A DNA stretch of 64,000 nucleotides from Halobacillus karajensis (lineage in GTDB: Bacteria > Bacillota > Bacilli > Bacillales > Halobacillaceae). Made by a program: the position numbers and the translations under genes. Under the pieces are notes generated by a model. That model was not told the DNA's origin. It did no database searches and saw nothing but the letters and a program-made list of their open reading frames with translations. Positions 16,833 to 27,471 of the stretch are shown here, in pieces (position 1 is the first letter of the stretch; every line of letters begins with the position of its first letter). The stretch is taken from positions 310,001 through 374,000 of the forward strand of contig NZ_FNWW01000005.1 of NCBI RefSeq assembly GCF_900108515.1. The letters run 5' to 3'.

Positions 16833-18341
16833 ATGACTACATTCGATTCATTTCAAACAGATGCGAAGGAGCATCGTACAATTCCAATCACCCAATCTTT
16901 TTTTACTGATACATTGACACCGATTCATATGTTTCATGCGCTTAAAGAGGAAGCGGTGTATATGTTGGAGAGTCAAGATCCTGAATCTCCATGGTCCAAT
17001 TTTTCATTTATTGGACTGGACCCTATGATTCAAATTAAGGAAGTTGACCGAAAGTTCCAAATTGAGGATTTCCAACACAACACCATCCAGGATGTTTCAG
17101 ATTTTAAGACCGCCTATGAAAAGGTAGTAGAGGAACTCGGTGTGAAACAGCCCCCGATTGATCTTCCTTTTAAAGGGGGAGGGGTCGGATATATTAGTTA
17201 TGATGCCATATCGGATTATGAACCTGTCGATAGAGCAGATAGCGATGACTTAAACTTATCCAATTACCATTTGTTGTTTTGCCAAACCTTAATTGCTTAT
17301 GATCACAAAACAAAAGAAACCACGATTTTATCTTTTGCAAGGAAAAATAAGGAACGAGATCTAAAAGAAACCTATACTGAGACGAAAGGTCGTATCAAAA
17401 CGATTACAGACAAGTTGTTAGCTGCAAAGCCTTTGTCTGATTTAATGCTGATGGAAAATGCGGAAGAAAAAGAAAGATTTCAACTGGACAGCAATTATGA
17501 ACCTGAAAAGTTTAGGTCTGATGTAGAGAAGGTAAAAGAATACATTCGTGCTGGCGATATTTTTCAGGCCGTCTTATCCCAGCGTTTTCATACCCTCACA
17601 AACCGAAGCGGCTTTGAACTATATAGAGTTTTAAGGAGAGTGAATCCATCCCCCTATATGTTTTATTTGAAAATGGGCGATGTTGAAGTGATCGGCAGCT
17701 CTCCTGAACGGCTCTTGGAGGTTCAAAATGGAAAACTTGAAATCCATCCCATAGCCGGCACACGAAAGAGAGGGAACACCAAAGAGGAAGATGACGCATT
17801 GGCAGAGGAATTATTAGCTGATGAAAAAGAATTGGCTGAACATCGGATGCTTGTTGATTTAGCAAGAAACGATATCGGACGTGTAGCAGAATTTGGAACA
17901 GTTAAAGTAAGTGAATATATGACTATCGGACGTTTTTCAAAGGTGATGCACATCATCAGTAAAGTGACAGGACAGTTGAAAGAGACCGTTTCTCCTATCG
18001 ACGCTCTTATCTCCTCATTCCCTGCAGGTACATTATCTGGTGCACCTAAAGTACGGGCCATGCAAATATTAAGAGAACTTGAACCTACCCCTAGAAACCT
18101 TTACGGGGGAGGGATTTTGTATTTAGGATTTGACGGAAATATCGATTCCTGCATCACAATACGAACGATGACTCTTACCGGGGAAGATCTATATATCCAG
18201 GCTGGAGCAGGGATTGTGGCAGACTCAGATCCTGAAGCAGAATATCAGGAAACATTGAACAAGGCGAGTGCGTTGAAAAAGACCATTCAATTAGCTGAGC
18301 AAGTATTTGAGAAGAGTAGAGAAGGAGTGGAGACGAGATGA
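16833..18341 (+). CDS. trpE: Anthranilate synthase component I
   Basis: Makes anthranilate from chorismate with ammonia delivered by TrpG, the first committed step of tryptophan synthesis. 502 aa. Feedback-site region LESQDPESPWSNFSFIG is near residues 45-61, and the chorismate-binding domain has EHRMLVDLARNDIGRV, PAGTLSGAPKVRAM and the GGGILYLGFDGN block. ATG at 16833 is preceded by GGAGAGGTGAG, which lies in a regulatory hairpin; an upstream in-frame ATG at 16737 would fall in the leader RNA. First gene of trpEDCFBA-trpG; its stop overlaps trpD by 4 nt. Confidence 0.96.
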   Translation: MTTFDSFQTDAKEHRTIPITQSFFTDTLTPIHMFHALKEEAVYMLESQDPESPWSNFSFIGLDPMIQIKEVDRKFQIEDFQHNTIQDVSDFKTAYEKVVEELGVKQPPIDLPFKGGGVGYISYDAISDYEPVDRADSDDLNLSNYHLLFCQTLIAYDHKTKETTILSFARKNKERDLKETYTETKGRIKTITDKLLAAKPLSDLMLMENAEEKERFQLDSNYEPEKFRSDVEKVKEYIRAGDIFQAVLSQRFHTLTNRSGFELYRVLRRVNPSPYMFYLKMGDVEVIGSSPERLLEVQNGKLEIHPIAGTRKRGNTKEEDDALAEELLADEKELAEHRMLVDLARNDIGRVAEFGTVKVSEYMTIGRFSKVMHIISKVTGQLKETVSPIDALISSFPAGTLSGAPKVRAMQILRELEPTPRNLYGGGILYLGFDGNIDSCITIRTMTLTGEDLYIQAGAGIVADSDPEAEYQETLNKASALKKTIQLAEQVFEKSREGVETR

Positions 18342-19360
18342 AAGACTTATTGAGTAGAGTGGTTGCAGGAGATAAACTGACAGAAAAGGAAGCATTTGAC
18401 ACGATGGATCAGATTATGAACGGGAAGGCCACAACAGGACAGATGATGAGTATGCTCAGTGTCATGCGATATCGAGGAGAAACTGTTGAAGAAATGACAG
18501 GATTTGTAAGAGCGATGCGTTCTAATATGACAAAAATGGATGTGGATGATCCAACGATTGTTGATACATGCGGAACTGGTGGAGATGGTGCTTCCACTTT
18601 TAACATTTCTACTGCTGTATCTATCGTTCTTGCGAGTATGAGGGTGAAAGTGGCGAAGCACGGTAATCGGAAAGTCTCTTCCAGAAGTGGAAGTGCAGAT
18701 GTTCTCGAAACCCTTGGGGTACCGATTGATACGACACCAGAGCAGGGAGCAAGGGCATTGGCCGAAAAAGGAATGACGTTCATGTTCGCGCCTTTATACC
18801 ATAAAGCTATGAAGCACGCGGGACCAGCAAGACAGGAACTTGGCTTTCGTACCATTTTTAACCTTCTTGGTCCGATGTCCAATCCTGCCAATGCTAAACG
18901 TCAACTGATTGGGATTTATGATACGAACTTCGCGGAAAACATGGCGGAGACATTGAAAAAATTAGGTTCGACACACGTCTTATTAGCTACGGGCCGGGAT
19001 GGACTTGATGAAATAACCGTGACAGGCCGAACCGATGTAGTTGAACTGAAAGATGGTCAAATTTCAAGATTTACCGTCAGTCCAAAAGACTTCGGTCTTC
19101 CTTTAGGAAACTTAGAAGATATTCGCATTACCAAAACGGAAGAAAGTGCACAAATGATCAAGGATGTCCTTTACGGTTCAGCTAACCAGAGTGCTGCATC
19201 AATTGTGACATTAAATGCAGCTGCAGGACTCTATGTGGCAGGAAAAGCGGATGATCTTCATGAAGGTGTCAAACTTGTACAGGATGCAATTAATAATGGA
19301 GTGACCCGAGAATATTTTGAAGCTATCATTTCAGAAAGGGAGAATCGCCAATATGCTTGA
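18338..19360 (+). CDS. trpD: Anthranilate phosphoribosyltransferase
   Basis: Transfers phosphoribose from PRPP to anthranilate, the second step of the pathway. 340 aa, the normal length. PRPP-binding CGTGGDGASTFNIST and the KHGNRKVSSRSGSADVLE anthranilate/Mg region are present. Its ATG overlaps the trpE stop (ATGA), and its 3' end overlaps trpC by 8 nt, indicating translational coupling. It is not fused to TrpG, which is encoded at the end of the operon. Confidence 0.96.
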   Translation: MKDLLSRVVAGDKLTEKEAFDTMDQIMNGKATTGQMMSMLSVMRYRGETVEEMTGFVRAMRSNMTKMDVDDPTIVDTCGTGGDGASTFNISTAVSIVLASMRVKVAKHGNRKVSSRSGSADVLETLGVPIDTTPEQGARALAEKGMTFMFAPLYHKAMKHAGPARQELGFRTIFNLLGPMSNPANAKRQLIGIYDTNFAENMAETLKKLGSTHVLLATGRDGLDEITVTGRTDVVELKDGQISRFTVSPKDFGLPLGNLEDIRITKTEESAQMIKDVLYGSANQSAASIVTLNAAAGLYVAGKADDLHEGVKLVQDAINNGVTREYFEAIISERENRQYA

Positions 19361-20117
19361 AACGATCTTAGCTGTTAAACAACAGGAAATTGAAAAACTA
19401 TTTTTACCGGAAGAACAATCCTTCAATCATTATTCTCTCTATAATTCTTTAAAAAAAGCTCCCCATGCGGCTGGATTAATAGCAGAGGTGAAAAAGGCTT
19501 CTCCATCCAAAGGAATTATTCGGGAAGACTTTAACCCTGTCCAAATCGCGTATGATTATGATAAAGCTGGCGTACAGGCGATTTCAGTCCTGACGGATCA
19601 ACATTTTTTCCAAGGACATCGTGATTATTTAACAGCTATAAAAAAAGTCGTGGATGTTCCTGTTTTAAGAAAAGATTTTATTATTGATTCTATTCAAGTA
19701 GCAGAAAGTGCTTATATCGGTGCTGATGCGATCCTTCTCATAGGAGAAGCAATGGAAGCGAAAAAACTTCATGAACTCTACTGTCAAGCCTATGAACTAG
19801 GAATGGAAGCTCTTGTAGAGGTCCATAGTGAAGACACATTGAACCATATACTGAATGAATTCACCCCAAAAATTCTGGGGATTAATAATCGGAATCTTCA
19901 TACATTCGAGACGACATTGTCTCAAACAGAACAAATGGCCAAACGAGCACCAAAGGAATGTATATTGGTTTCTGAAAGTGGCATTTTCACCTATGAAGAT
20001 TTACAAAAAGCAGCAGCATACGGAGCGGAAGGTGTCCTTGTGGGTGAATCCCTAATGCGTCAGAAAGATATTAAAGCAGCGGTACGGAAGTTGTTAGAGG
20101 GAGTGAATGTAGGATGA
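19353..20117 (+). CDS. trpC: Indole-3-glycerol phosphate synthase
   Basis: TIM-barrel enzyme, 254 aa, which closes the indole ring from CdRP. Family markers: AEVKKASPSKGIIREDF (the phosphate/substrate Lys region), VLRKDFIID, GADAILLI, LGINNRNL and VSESGI. ATG at 19353, inside the trpD end, with AAAGGGAG upstream; the earlier ATG at 19317 is within trpD and not supported. Ends in an ATGA overlap with trpF. Not fused to TrpF. Confidence 0.95.
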   Translation: MLETILAVKQQEIEKLFLPEEQSFNHYSLYNSLKKAPHAAGLIAEVKKASPSKGIIREDFNPVQIAYDYDKAGVQAISVLTDQHFFQGHRDYLTAIKKVVDVPVLRKDFIIDSIQVAESAYIGADAILLIGEAMEAKKLHELYCQAYELGMEALVEVHSEDTLNHILNEFTPKILGINNRNLHTFETTLSQTEQMAKRAPKECILVSESGIFTYEDLQKAAAYGAEGVLVGESLMRQKDIKAAVRKLLEGVNVG

Positions 20118-20770
20118 AAGAACCCATCGTGAAATTGTGCGGAAATCGATCATTATCTGACTTAGCGAAGACGTCTTCTTCTCATGCGTCACATCTTGGC
20201 TTCATTTTCGTTAGAAGAACGAAGCGGTATGTCCGTCCTGAATCTGTCGGACGGTGGGTTAAAAAGATCCGACCGAAACAAAAACTTGTCGGGGTTTTTA
20301 TTGATCCTACGATTGAAGAAATTGAGGAAACCCTCCAATTCGTACCGTTGGACGTTATTCAGCTTCACGGGAACGAAACGGTTTCTCAATTATTGAGAAT
20401 AAAGGAGGCTGTCGGCCTGCCTGTTTGGAAAGTGATTCATCATCAATCAGGAGGAATTGATCAGATGGATGTATTTCGTGGCGTGGCTGATGGTTACATC
20501 GTTGACAGTAAGGTGGATGGAGCTGCAGGCGGCACAGGTGTCCGCTTTGATTGGGAAGCTATTCCTTCTTATCGGGATGAGGCTTATAATCAAGGGGTTC
20601 CATGTTTTGTTGCAGGGGGGATCAATCCTGAAAATATTAAGGAATTGCTTACTTACCGCCCGGACGGTATCGATCTTTCTAGTGGTATTGAAATCGGGGA
20701 AAGGAAAGATATCGGAAAAATTCAAACAATCCTGAAAGAGGTGGAACAAAATGTTGCAAGCATTTCCTGA
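20114..20770 (+). CDS. trpF: Phosphoribosylanthranilate isomerase
   Basis: Amadori rearrangement of PRA to CdRP, 218 aa TIM barrel. [11 protein letters not shown] carries the catalytic Cys and GNR motif, and [17 protein letters not shown] and [11 protein letters not shown] follow. The catalytic Asp is expected in the IVDSKVDG region. Overlaps trpC by 4 nt and trpB by 20 nt, so it is deeply embedded in the operon. Confidence 0.95.
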   Translation: MKEPIVKLCGNRSLSDLAKTSSSHASHLGFIFVRRTKRYVRPESVGRWVKKIRPKQKLVGVFIDPTIEEIEETLQFVPLDVIQLHGNETVSQLLRIKEAVGLPVWKVIHHQSGGIDQMDVFRGVADGYIVDSKVDGAAGGTGVRFDWEAIPSYRDEAYNQGVPCFVAGGINPENIKELLTYRPDGIDLSSGIEIGERKDIGKIQTILKEVEQNVASIS

Positions 20771-21944
20771 TTTAAAAGGACGCTATGGAGATTTTGGGGG
20801 TAAGTACGTACCGGAAACATTGATGGGACCATTACAGGAGTTGGAGGCTGCTCTTGATAAAATGATGACTGATCCGGATTTTATAGAAGAATATCATCAT
20901 GTGCTGAAAGAATATGCCGGTCGTCCGACATCCTTGACCTATGCTGATAAACTAACCGATCACTTTAAAGGTGCAAAAATTTATCTGAAACGTGAAGATT
21001 TGAACCATACCGGTGCACATAAATTAAATAACGCTATCGGACAGGCATTGTTAGCTAAGCGGATGGGAAAAGAAAAAATTATTGCCGAAACAGGAGCTGG
21101 ACAACACGGGGTTGCTTCAGCTACGGTTGCAGCTAAATTTGGACTTCAATGTATCGTATTTATGGGGGAAGAAGATATACGAAGGCAGGAATTAAATGTT
21201 TTTCGTATGAAGCTGCTTGGGGCAGAAGTCGTTTCAGTTTCTAGTGGAAACGGGACCCTTAAAGATGCGACCAACGAGGCCATCAGGTATTGGGTAGCCA
21301 ATTGTGAAGACCATTTTTATTTGATTGGATCGGTTGTTGGGCCGCACCCTTATCCGCGTATGGTCCGGGACTTTCAACGAATTATCGGTGATGAGTCCAA
21401 GAGACAATTCTTAGAAGTAGAAAAGGAGCTGCCAGAACGTATCTTCGCATGTGTTGGTGGAGGTAGCAATGCAATGGGAATGTTCTATCCATTTTTGGAA
21501 GATAGGAGTGAACTGATCGGTGTGGAGGCTGCTGGCAAAGGCATTGATACGCCTGAACACGCGGCAACCTTGTCGAAGGGAACTCCTGGTGTCATTCATG
21601 GTTCAATGACTTACCTCATGCAAGATGAGAATGGACAAATTACAGAACCGTATTCTATCTCAGCAGGGCTTGACTATCCAGGCATTGGCCCCGAACATGC
21701 ACACTTATTCCAAACGGAACAGGTTCGGTATGAAGCAGTTACAGACAGGGAAGCTCTAGATGCACTCAAACTTCTCACACAAAAAGAAGGCATTATCCCG
21801 GCTATTGAGAGTGCTCATGCCCTAGCTCAGGCCTTTAAAGAAGTCCCTTTCATGAACAAAAACGAAACGATTTTAATCAACCTTTCTGGGCGTGGGGATA
21901 AAGATATGGCAACATTAATGGAACATTTTCAAGAGGAGGTTTGA
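20751..21944 (+). CDS. trpB: Tryptophan synthase beta chain
   Basis: PLP enzyme which condenses indole with serine, 397 aa. The PLP Lys is in [19 protein letters not shown] (the HK pair). AETGAGQHG and the glycine-rich phosphate loop [10 protein letters not shown] are present, as is the GRGDKDM C-terminus. Starts inside trpF; AGGTGG precedes the ATG. Works in an alpha2beta2 complex with TrpA, encoded next. Confidence 0.97.
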   Translation: MLQAFPDLKGRYGDFGGKYVPETLMGPLQELEAALDKMMTDPDFIEEYHHVLKEYAGRPTSLTYADKLTDHFKGAKIYLKREDLNHTGAHKLNNAIGQALLAKRMGKEKIIAETGAGQHGVASATVAAKFGLQCIVFMGEEDIRRQELNVFRMKLLGAEVVSVSSGNGTLKDATNEAIRYWVANCEDHFYLIGSVVGPHPYPRMVRDFQRIIGDESKRQFLEVEKELPERIFACVGGGSNAMGMFYPFLEDRSELIGVEAAGKGIDTPEHAATLSKGTPGVIHGSMTYLMQDENGQITEPYSISAGLDYPGIGPEHAHLFQTEQVRYEAVTDREALDALKLLTQKEGIIPAIESAHALAQAFKEVPFMNKNETILINLSGRGDKDMATLMEHFQEEV

Positions 21945-21945
21945 C

Positions 21946-22746
21946 ATGCTGACGAAAACATCATTCCAAGGGAAATTAACCAAAACGGATAACTTGTTTA
22001 TTCCTTTTATAGTCGCAGGTGATCCTAGTTCTGAATTTACCATTCAATTTGCTCTTCGCCTGCAGGAAGAGGGGGCGGATGTCTTAGAGTTGGGGGTTCC
22101 ATATTCAGACCCGCTGGCTGACGGCCCTACAATCCAACGCGCGGCGCAGCGTGCTCTACGGGCGGGGATGTCGCTGAGAAAAGCCATAGAACTTGTACCG
22201 GAATTAAGAAGAAAGGGATTGACGATCCCAGTCGTGATCTTTACCTATTACAACCCGGTAATTCAGATTGGTCATGAAGAATTTTTTCAACTTCTTGAAG
22301 AGAACAGCGTGGAAGGGCTTCTCATCCCTGATCTTCCATTTGAAGAAAGTGGAGAAATTCGCCAGCAAGCAGAACAAAAGAACATAGAATTCATTTCACT
22401 CATTGCCCCAAACTCGGATCAAAGGATCAAACAGATTGCTGAGCATGCTAAAGGATTTCTATATTGTGTCTCTTCTTTAGGGGTTACGGGGGAACGGAAG
22501 GATATGGCGCCAGAGGCTCTCTCCTTTATTAAAAAAGTTAAGCAGTACAGCCAGGTACCTGTTGCTGTCGGATTTGGTATATCCTCGAACGAACACGTCA
22601 AACTCGTTAGATCTCATGCGGATGGGGTCATCATCGGCAGTAAAATTATCCGGTTAGTAGAGGCTGAAATTGAAAATATTGCGAATGGAAAGGCTGACGA
22701 AGCACTGGACCATTTTACAATAGGAGTAAGAGAACTCGTGAAATAA
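21946..22746 (+). CDS. trpA: Tryptophan synthase alpha chain
   Basis: Splits indole-3-glycerol phosphate to indole, channelled to TrpB. 266 aa TIM barrel. Catalytic Glu is in ADVLELGVPYSDPLADGP, and the catalytic Asp in LLIPDLPFEES. The phosphate site is GFGISSNEH. Starts 1 nt after the trpB stop, with GAGGAGGT upstream. 30 nt separate it from trpG. Confidence 0.96.
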   Translation: MLTKTSFQGKLTKTDNLFIPFIVAGDPSSEFTIQFALRLQEEGADVLELGVPYSDPLADGPTIQRAAQRALRAGMSLRKAIELVPELRRKGLTIPVVIFTYYNPVIQIGHEEFFQLLEENSVEGLLIPDLPFEESGEIRQQAEQKNIEFISLIAPNSDQRIKQIAEHAKGFLYCVSSLGVTGERKDMAPEALSFIKKVKQYSQVPVAVGFGISSNEHVKLVRSHADGVIIGSKIIRLVEAEIENIANGKADEALDHFTIGVRELVK

Positions 22747-22776
22747 TTTTAGAAAGTTGAGAGGAGCACGAGCATA

Positions 22777-23358
22777 GTGATCTATATGATCGACCACTAT
22801 GATTCTTTCACATTTAATCTAGTCCAGTACCTTGGAGAACTTGGTGAAGAAGTTATAGTGAAGAGGAATGATGAAGTGGATCTACTGGAAATTAGTGAGT
22901 TAAATCCTGATCTGATTTTCCTTTCCCCAGGACCCTGCTCTCCTGATGAGACAGGGAACACTCTTGAAGTGATCGACACGTTCAAAGGGGACATTCCAAT
23001 ATTCGGTGTGTGTCTAGGCCATCAGGCGATTGCACAGGTATTTGGAGGGAGTGTTGTCAGAGCAGAAAGGTTAATGCATGGAAAATCTTCACGTATATTC
23101 CATGATGGAAAAGGGATCTATGAAGGATTGAATAATCCGATGGAAGCCATGCGCTATCACTCTCTCATTGTAGAGCTATCTGATTTACCAGAATGCTTTG
23201 AAGTTACAGCCTCAACGGTAGAGGGCGAACTTATGGGAATCCGGCATGTCGACCTTCCTATAGAAGGGGTCCAATTTCATCCGGAGTCTATTGAAACGAA
23301 GGATGGGAAAAGGTTACTTCAGAATGTGATTGAAAACCGAATGAAAGCGTTGATCTAA
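22777..23358 (+). CDS. trpG: Anthranilate/aminodeoxychorismate synthase glutamine amidotransferase (component II)
   Basis: Class I glutamine amidotransferase, 193 aa, which supplies ammonia to TrpE and, in bacilli where one protein serves both, to PabB. Catalytic Cys is in FGVCLGHQAIAQVFGG, and the His-Glu pair in GVQFHPESIET. The opening DHYDSFTFNLVQYLGELG is typical of TrpG/PabA. Probable GTG start at 22777 with AGAGGAG upstream; the ATG at 22786 is the alternative. Location after trpA in the same direction suggests a trp-regulated copy; in B. subtilis the shared subunit lies in the folate operon. Confidence 0.9.
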   Translation: MIYMIDHYDSFTFNLVQYLGELGEEVIVKRNDEVDLLEISELNPDLIFLSPGPCSPDETGNTLEVIDTFKGDIPIFGVCLGHQAIAQVFGGSVVRAERLMHGKSSRIFHDGKGIYEGLNNPMEAMRYHSLIVELSDLPECFEVTASTVEGELMGIRHVDLPIEGVQFHPESIETKDGKRLLQNVIENRMKALI

Positions 23359-23396
23359 TGAGGGCTGATATCCTTTAAAGGGTATCAGCTCTTAGA
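23357..23396 (+). terminator. Terminator of the trp operon
   Basis: GAGGGCTGATATCC pairs imperfectly with GGGTATCAGCTCTT. The T-run after it is weak, so this is a moderate call. Confidence 0.5.
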
Positions 23397-23741
23397 TGAT
23401 TTCACAGAAAAACAAGCTAAATAATAGGTATAAAGAACTAATTTTACTATAAAATTCAGTCGTTGTATCAAGGTTTTAACAGAAAATTCATAACTATAAC
23501 GCAATTCTCGGAAGCGTTGACGTTATCGCTTTCATAAGCGCATGTTAAATGTTGGAAAGCGTTAAAAACCTATGGAAAAGCCTCTTTTGAACGTTTATTA
23601 CACCATTTTTACAAATCAAAAATGTATGTTAATTTAGATAACGTTGTGTTCGAAGGGCGTATTTACATCGGCCGGTGTTTAAAATAGAAAAGCTCGTCAA
23701 GGACCAGCGAACAAAAAATTTCAGGAGATGATTCAGTAGTT
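23359..23741. promoter_or_regulatory. Intergenic region with a cre-like site upstream of the symporter
   Basis: About 380 bp with no gene. CGTTATCGCTTTCATA (23521-23536) fits the reverse complement of the CcpA target WWTGNAARCGNWWWCA with one mismatch. Two weaker AAGCG elements (near 23510 and 23556) flank it. This points to catabolite control of the downstream sodium/solute symporter. Confidence 0.5.
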
Positions 23742-25148
23742 ATGGAACTGCAACAAGATCCAACTCTGCTATGGTTTATAGCCATTTATGGAATATTAAT
23801 GGTCGGCATTGGTGTATTCATGTCGAAGAAAGTGGCCGGTAGCGAAGATTTCGTATTAGCCGGTAAAAGTCTAGGACCTTTTGTATTGATGGGAACGCTT
23901 CTGGCTACATGGACTGGTAGTGGAAGTATTTCAGGTGGAGAAACATCAATGGCTTTCTCTTACGGTATTCTTCCTTCATTGATGATGATGCTCCCAACGT
24001 TAGTCGGAATAATCATCCTTTATGTTGTGGCACCTAAAATTCGTGAGCATGGTAAATTTACTGTTGCTGGAATTTTAGAGTCAAAATATGGGCGGACGTC
24101 CCGTAACATTGCGAGTGTTATTATCATACTGGCGTATGTCGGTATTGTTTCTTATCAGATGAAAGGATTCGGATTTATTCTTAACTTGACAACAGGGATG
24201 ACTGTCCAGACCGGTACAATCATCGGTGCTGCTATGATTATTTTCCTTGCGATGATTGGTGGTTTACGTTCAGTTTCACAAACCGATGCCATTAGTGGGT
24301 TCTTAATGGTCGGTGGTTTAATTATCACGGTTCCGACTATCATTATGGTTGCCGGTGGGTGGAGCGAAATCGTCGCAAATGTGCCGGAATCCCATATGAG
24401 CGCCACAGGTGGATTGACAACGATCCAAATGATCGGTTACTTGCTGCCATCATTGTTTTTATTGCTTGGTGACCAAAATATGTACCAGCGTCTTGCCTCA
24501 TCCAAAGGGAACAAGGCGGCCAAACGTGCTCAAATCGGTTGGTTGATTGCCATGATCGTTATTTCACCATCCATTTCATTAATTGCCTTTGCCTCTCGTT
24601 CTTTATTCCCTGATATCGACCCAGGAATGGCTCTAATGGCAACAACGGTAGCGATGCCTGTAGCTATTGGCGGTGTTTTGCTTGCAGCAGCAGCTTCCTT
24701 CATTATTACAACAGGGAACTCTTATTTATTGTCAGCGGCAACGAACCTGACCTATGATCTTTATGGGAAGTATGTAAACAAAGACGCGTCAGATAAAAAA
24801 CTTCTTGCGATGACAAGGATCTTTATTGTGGCTCTCGGTGTGTTTGCCTTTATCCTCATCAGTTATTTCCCTACTGTTTTAAGTGTCCAAATGTATGCTT
24901 ATACAGTGTATGGAGCTGGGTTAACACCAGCTATCCTGGCCGTATTCTTCTGGAAGAGGGTCAATGCAATTGGCGGATTATCATCGATGATCGCTGGTGT
25001 CCTATCAACCTTAATCTGGGAAATTGTTTTACAGCAGCCATTTGAAGTCAATAGTGTTGTTGTTGCGGTGCCCGTTGCAGTTATTGTATTGATTGCAGGA
25101 ACGTTGATGACGACAAGTCCAGGTTCTCAAAGTAAAAAAGGAAAGTAA
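23742..25148 (+). CDS. Sodium:solute symporter family protein
   Basis: 468-aa membrane transporter of the SSS family with about 13 predicted helices. The N-terminal KKVAGSEDFVLAGKSLGP is the family's inter-helix signature, followed by the TWTGSGSISGGETSMAF core helix containing the sodium site Ser/Gly residues. Substrate (organic acid, amino acid or other) cannot be told from sequence. ATG at 23742; AGGAG lies rather far upstream (about 14 nt). Single gene, probably under catabolite repression through a cre-like site in its 5' region, and ended by a strong terminator. Confidence 0.85.
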   Translation: MELQQDPTLLWFIAIYGILMVGIGVFMSKKVAGSEDFVLAGKSLGPFVLMGTLLATWTGSGSISGGETSMAFSYGILPSLMMMLPTLVGIIILYVVAPKIREHGKFTVAGILESKYGRTSRNIASVIIILAYVGIVSYQMKGFGFILNLTTGMTVQTGTIIGAAMIIFLAMIGGLRSVSQTDAISGFLMVGGLIITVPTIIMVAGGWSEIVANVPESHMSATGGLTTIQMIGYLLPSLFLLLGDQNMYQRLASSKGNKAAKRAQIGWLIAMIVISPSISLIAFASRSLFPDIDPGMALMATTVAMPVAIGGVLLAAAASFIITTGNSYLLSAATNLTYDLYGKYVNKDASDKKLLAMTRIFIVALGVFAFILISYFPTVLSVQMYAYTVYGAGLTPAILAVFFWKRVNAIGGLSSMIAGVLSTLIWEIVLQQPFEVNSVVVAVPVAVIVLIAGTLMTTSPGSQSKKGK

Positions 25149-25158
25149 TCGTAAACAG

Positions 25159-25189
25159 GAAAAAGCCTTCCAAGTTGGGAGGCTTTTTC
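25159..25189. terminator. Terminator between symporter and chemoreceptor genes
   Basis: AAAAAGCCTTCC pairs with GGGAGGCTTTTT around a 6-nt loop; T-run on the plus strand, A-run for the minus-strand gene. Confidence 0.8.
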
Positions 25190-25204
25190 TCATTTTCTTT
25201 TCAT

Positions 25205-27229
25205 TTATTGTTTTACTTTGAAGTGACGGATTTGTTCGTTTAACTGGCGGGATAATGTAGATAACTCATCTGCACTACGGGAAACTTCCTCGACAGAACT
25301 GTTCGATTGTTGGGCAGCGGCTGTTACTTCTTCAATACCTGCAGCCGATTCTTGGGAGACAGAAGCAACTTCTTCAATAGACGCATTCATCTCATAACTG
25401 TCATCTGAAATCTTCTTCAATTTATCAGAGATTCCTGTGCTCTTAGCAACCATATCTGTGACAGATTCTTCAATGCTATTAAATGTTTCACCAGTCAGCT
25501 TCATTTGTTTCGTGCCTTGGTCTACTTCTCCATACCCCTTTTGCAATGTCTCAACAACTGATGTAGATTCATTTTGGATGCCTGAGACGATACCAGTTAT
25601 ATCTTCGACGGAGTTTGACACTTGTTCTGCTAGTTTCCGAACTTCATCGGCAACAACGGCAAACCCTTTTCCATGTTCCCCTGCGCGAGCTGCTTCAATA
25701 GCAGCATTAAGGGATAGGAGGTTTGTTTGCTCCGCAATATCCTGAATAACTTGGACTAGTTTAGAGATCTTTTTGGATTGTTGGTCTAACCCACGGACTC
25801 TTTCAACCGATTCTTTTACCATCTGATCAATACTCTGCATTTGTTTTACAGAGTGCCGCATCATTTCACTTCCCTCATTTGTCATGGATAAGACATGGGC
25901 GGAAGCATCGGAAACTTTTTCTCCATTTTTGTTTGCTTCCTTGATTTCTGACACGAACACATCCATTATCTCTGATAACCGTGAGGAGCTATGTGCTTGG
26001 GATTCTGATCCTGCGGAAAGTTGTTCCATTGTGGAGGCTATTTGCTCGCTTCCTTCCCGCACTTCGTCTGCGGATTGTTTTAATCCATGACTTTGCTCTG
26101 AAACAGACTGGGTCGCTGTTTGCAACTGTTCAATGATATGTTTGATGCTCTCTTTCATTTGATGGGTAGAGGCTGATAATTGGCCGATTTCATCATCTCT
26201 TTTTTGCACCAGGTCCACAGTTAGATCCCCATCTTCCACACGTTTCATCTTACTTTGCATTAAAGCGATAGGCTTGCGAATACGACGGGTTATCATAAAC
26301 GATACAAAAATAGAAATAACAAGAATAACCAGGACTGTAATGGCAATTGGGAGTAACATGGCTGCTCCCTTTGCTTCTAGTTCTGCTTTATCAACAGTTC
26401 CTACAATAATCCACCCGGTAGATTCATTAAGGGAGTAACCTAGGGTTTTGTCATTTCCATCGTCTTCATAGTTGACGACCCCTGAAGATTGGTTATCTTC
26501 CATTATTTTCTTGTAATAATTTTCTTCCGAAACATCAGTCCCCACTAAATCCGGATCTGGATGAGAGAGGAAAGTTCCTTTCTCATCGAAAATAGCTGCA
26601 TAGCCACTGTCAGCAATTTTGACATTTTCAACAAGACTTATTAATGATTCCATATTGATATCGATAGAGAAGACACCCATTACTTCATCTCCGTTTACGA
26701 CTGCACGGGCTACACTCATAATGGTTTCATTTGTGTTTGTATCCAGATAAGGTTCTGTCCATATAAGTTCCCCTTGGTTTGCGACAGCGTCCTCATACCA
26801 CGGTCGACTCCGCGGGTCAAAATCAGACGGTAAATCTAATGTGGAATCAGTAATCGTTTCTCCTGTTTCCTCAACCCCCATATATGCATTTTTTATTATT
26901 TCATTGGACTCTCGTATATCATCCATGCGTCGAATGACTCGATCTTCTTCTGAAGAGTAATTAATAAAAGCTTGCTCGCCAGAATAATGATGAACGATAT
27001 CCTCCTGTGCTTGGAAGAAAAGATCGAATGAATCATTTAATGAATTCATTTGCGTTTCTACATTGCTTGTCAGCTCTTTGGTTGTGATGGATACACCAAA
27101 AGAATAGCTGGCATAGCCGATAACAATTCCGGCAGTAGCGATTAGCGTCAGAAATGGAACTAATATCTGCCTTTGTAATGTGCGGTTGAAAAAAGAGCCT
27201 TGGTTATTTTTGTGTCTTTTTCTTAACAT
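25205..27229 (-). CDS. Methyl-accepting chemotaxis protein with dCache sensor domain
   Basis: 674-aa transmembrane receptor that signals to CheA/CheW. One membrane helix near residues 22-45, an extracellular dCache-type domain to about residue 290 ([12 protein letters not shown] and the [13 protein letters not shown] segment typical of ligand pockets), a second helix, HAMP ([11 protein letters not shown] onward), then the coiled-coil signalling domain with the conserved tip [23 protein letters not shown] at 27229 follows GGGGGGAGA; a longer frame upstream to 27355 is not supported. Ligand probably a small organic molecule. Monocistronic. Confidence 0.9.
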   Translation of the reverse strand: MLRKRHKNNQGSFFNRTLQRQILVPFLTLIATAGIVIGYASYSFGVSITTKELTSNVETQMNSLNDSFDLFFQAQEDIVHHYSGEQAFINYSSEEDRVIRRMDDIRESNEIIKNAYMGVEETGETITDSTLDLPSDFDPRSRPWYEDAVANQGELIWTEPYLDTNTNETIMSVARAVVNGDEVMGVFSIDINMESLISLVENVKIADSGYAAIFDEKGTFLSHPDPDLVGTDVSEENYYKKIMEDNQSSGVVNYEDDGNDKTLGYSLNESTGWIIVGTVDKAELEAKGAAMLLPIAITVLVILVISIFVSFMITRRIRKPIALMQSKMKRVEDGDLTVDLVQKRDDEIGQLSASTHQMKESIKHIIEQLQTATQSVSEQSHGLKQSADEVREGSEQIASTMEQLSAGSESQAHSSSRLSEIMDVFVSEIKEANKNGEKVSDASAHVLSMTNEGSEMMRHSVKQMQSIDQMVKESVERVRGLDQQSKKISKLVQVIQDIAEQTNLLSLNAAIEAARAGEHGKGFAVVADEVRKLAEQVSNSVEDITGIVSGIQNESTSVVETLQKGYGEVDQGTKQMKLTGETFNSIEESVTDMVAKSTGISDKLKKISDDSYEMNASIEEVASVSQESAAGIEEVTAAAQQSNSSVEEVSRSADELSTLSRQLNEQIRHFKVKQ

Positions 27230-27357
27230 GTTCTCCCCCCGATTTTCATGTAAAGTCTTTGCTGATTGAAACAGCAACATTCTTTTACATGTATCGGATG
27301 GAAATGAAGGAAATTCAATATCCCGCACCAATTTTATCCAAGAGAAATTGAACATAC

Positions 27358-27393
27358 CAAAAAACCACCATTTCTTTTGCGAAATGATGGTTT
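27358..27393 (-). terminator. Terminator of the tRNA-Ala gene
   Basis: On the minus strand AACCATCATTTC pairs with GAAATGGTGGTT, followed by TTTT; it lies 6 nt past the mature tRNA 3' end. Confidence 0.75.
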
Positions 27394-27398
27394 AGGAG

Positions 27399-27471
27399 TG
27401 GAGCATAGCGGGCTCGAACCGCTGACCTCTTCGCTGCCAGCGAAGCGCTCTCCCAGCTGAGCTAATGCCCC
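27399..27471 (-). tRNA. tRNA-Ala (anticodon GGC)
   Basis: Complete cloverleaf on the minus strand: acceptor GGGGCAT/ATGCTCC with discriminator A, D arm with GCTC/GAGC, anticodon stem CTTCG/CGAAG around loop CTGGCAG (anticodon GGC), T arm AGCGG/CCGCT with TTCGAGC. CCA is not encoded. It stands alone, not in a tRNA cluster, with a terminator close behind. Confidence 0.97.
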
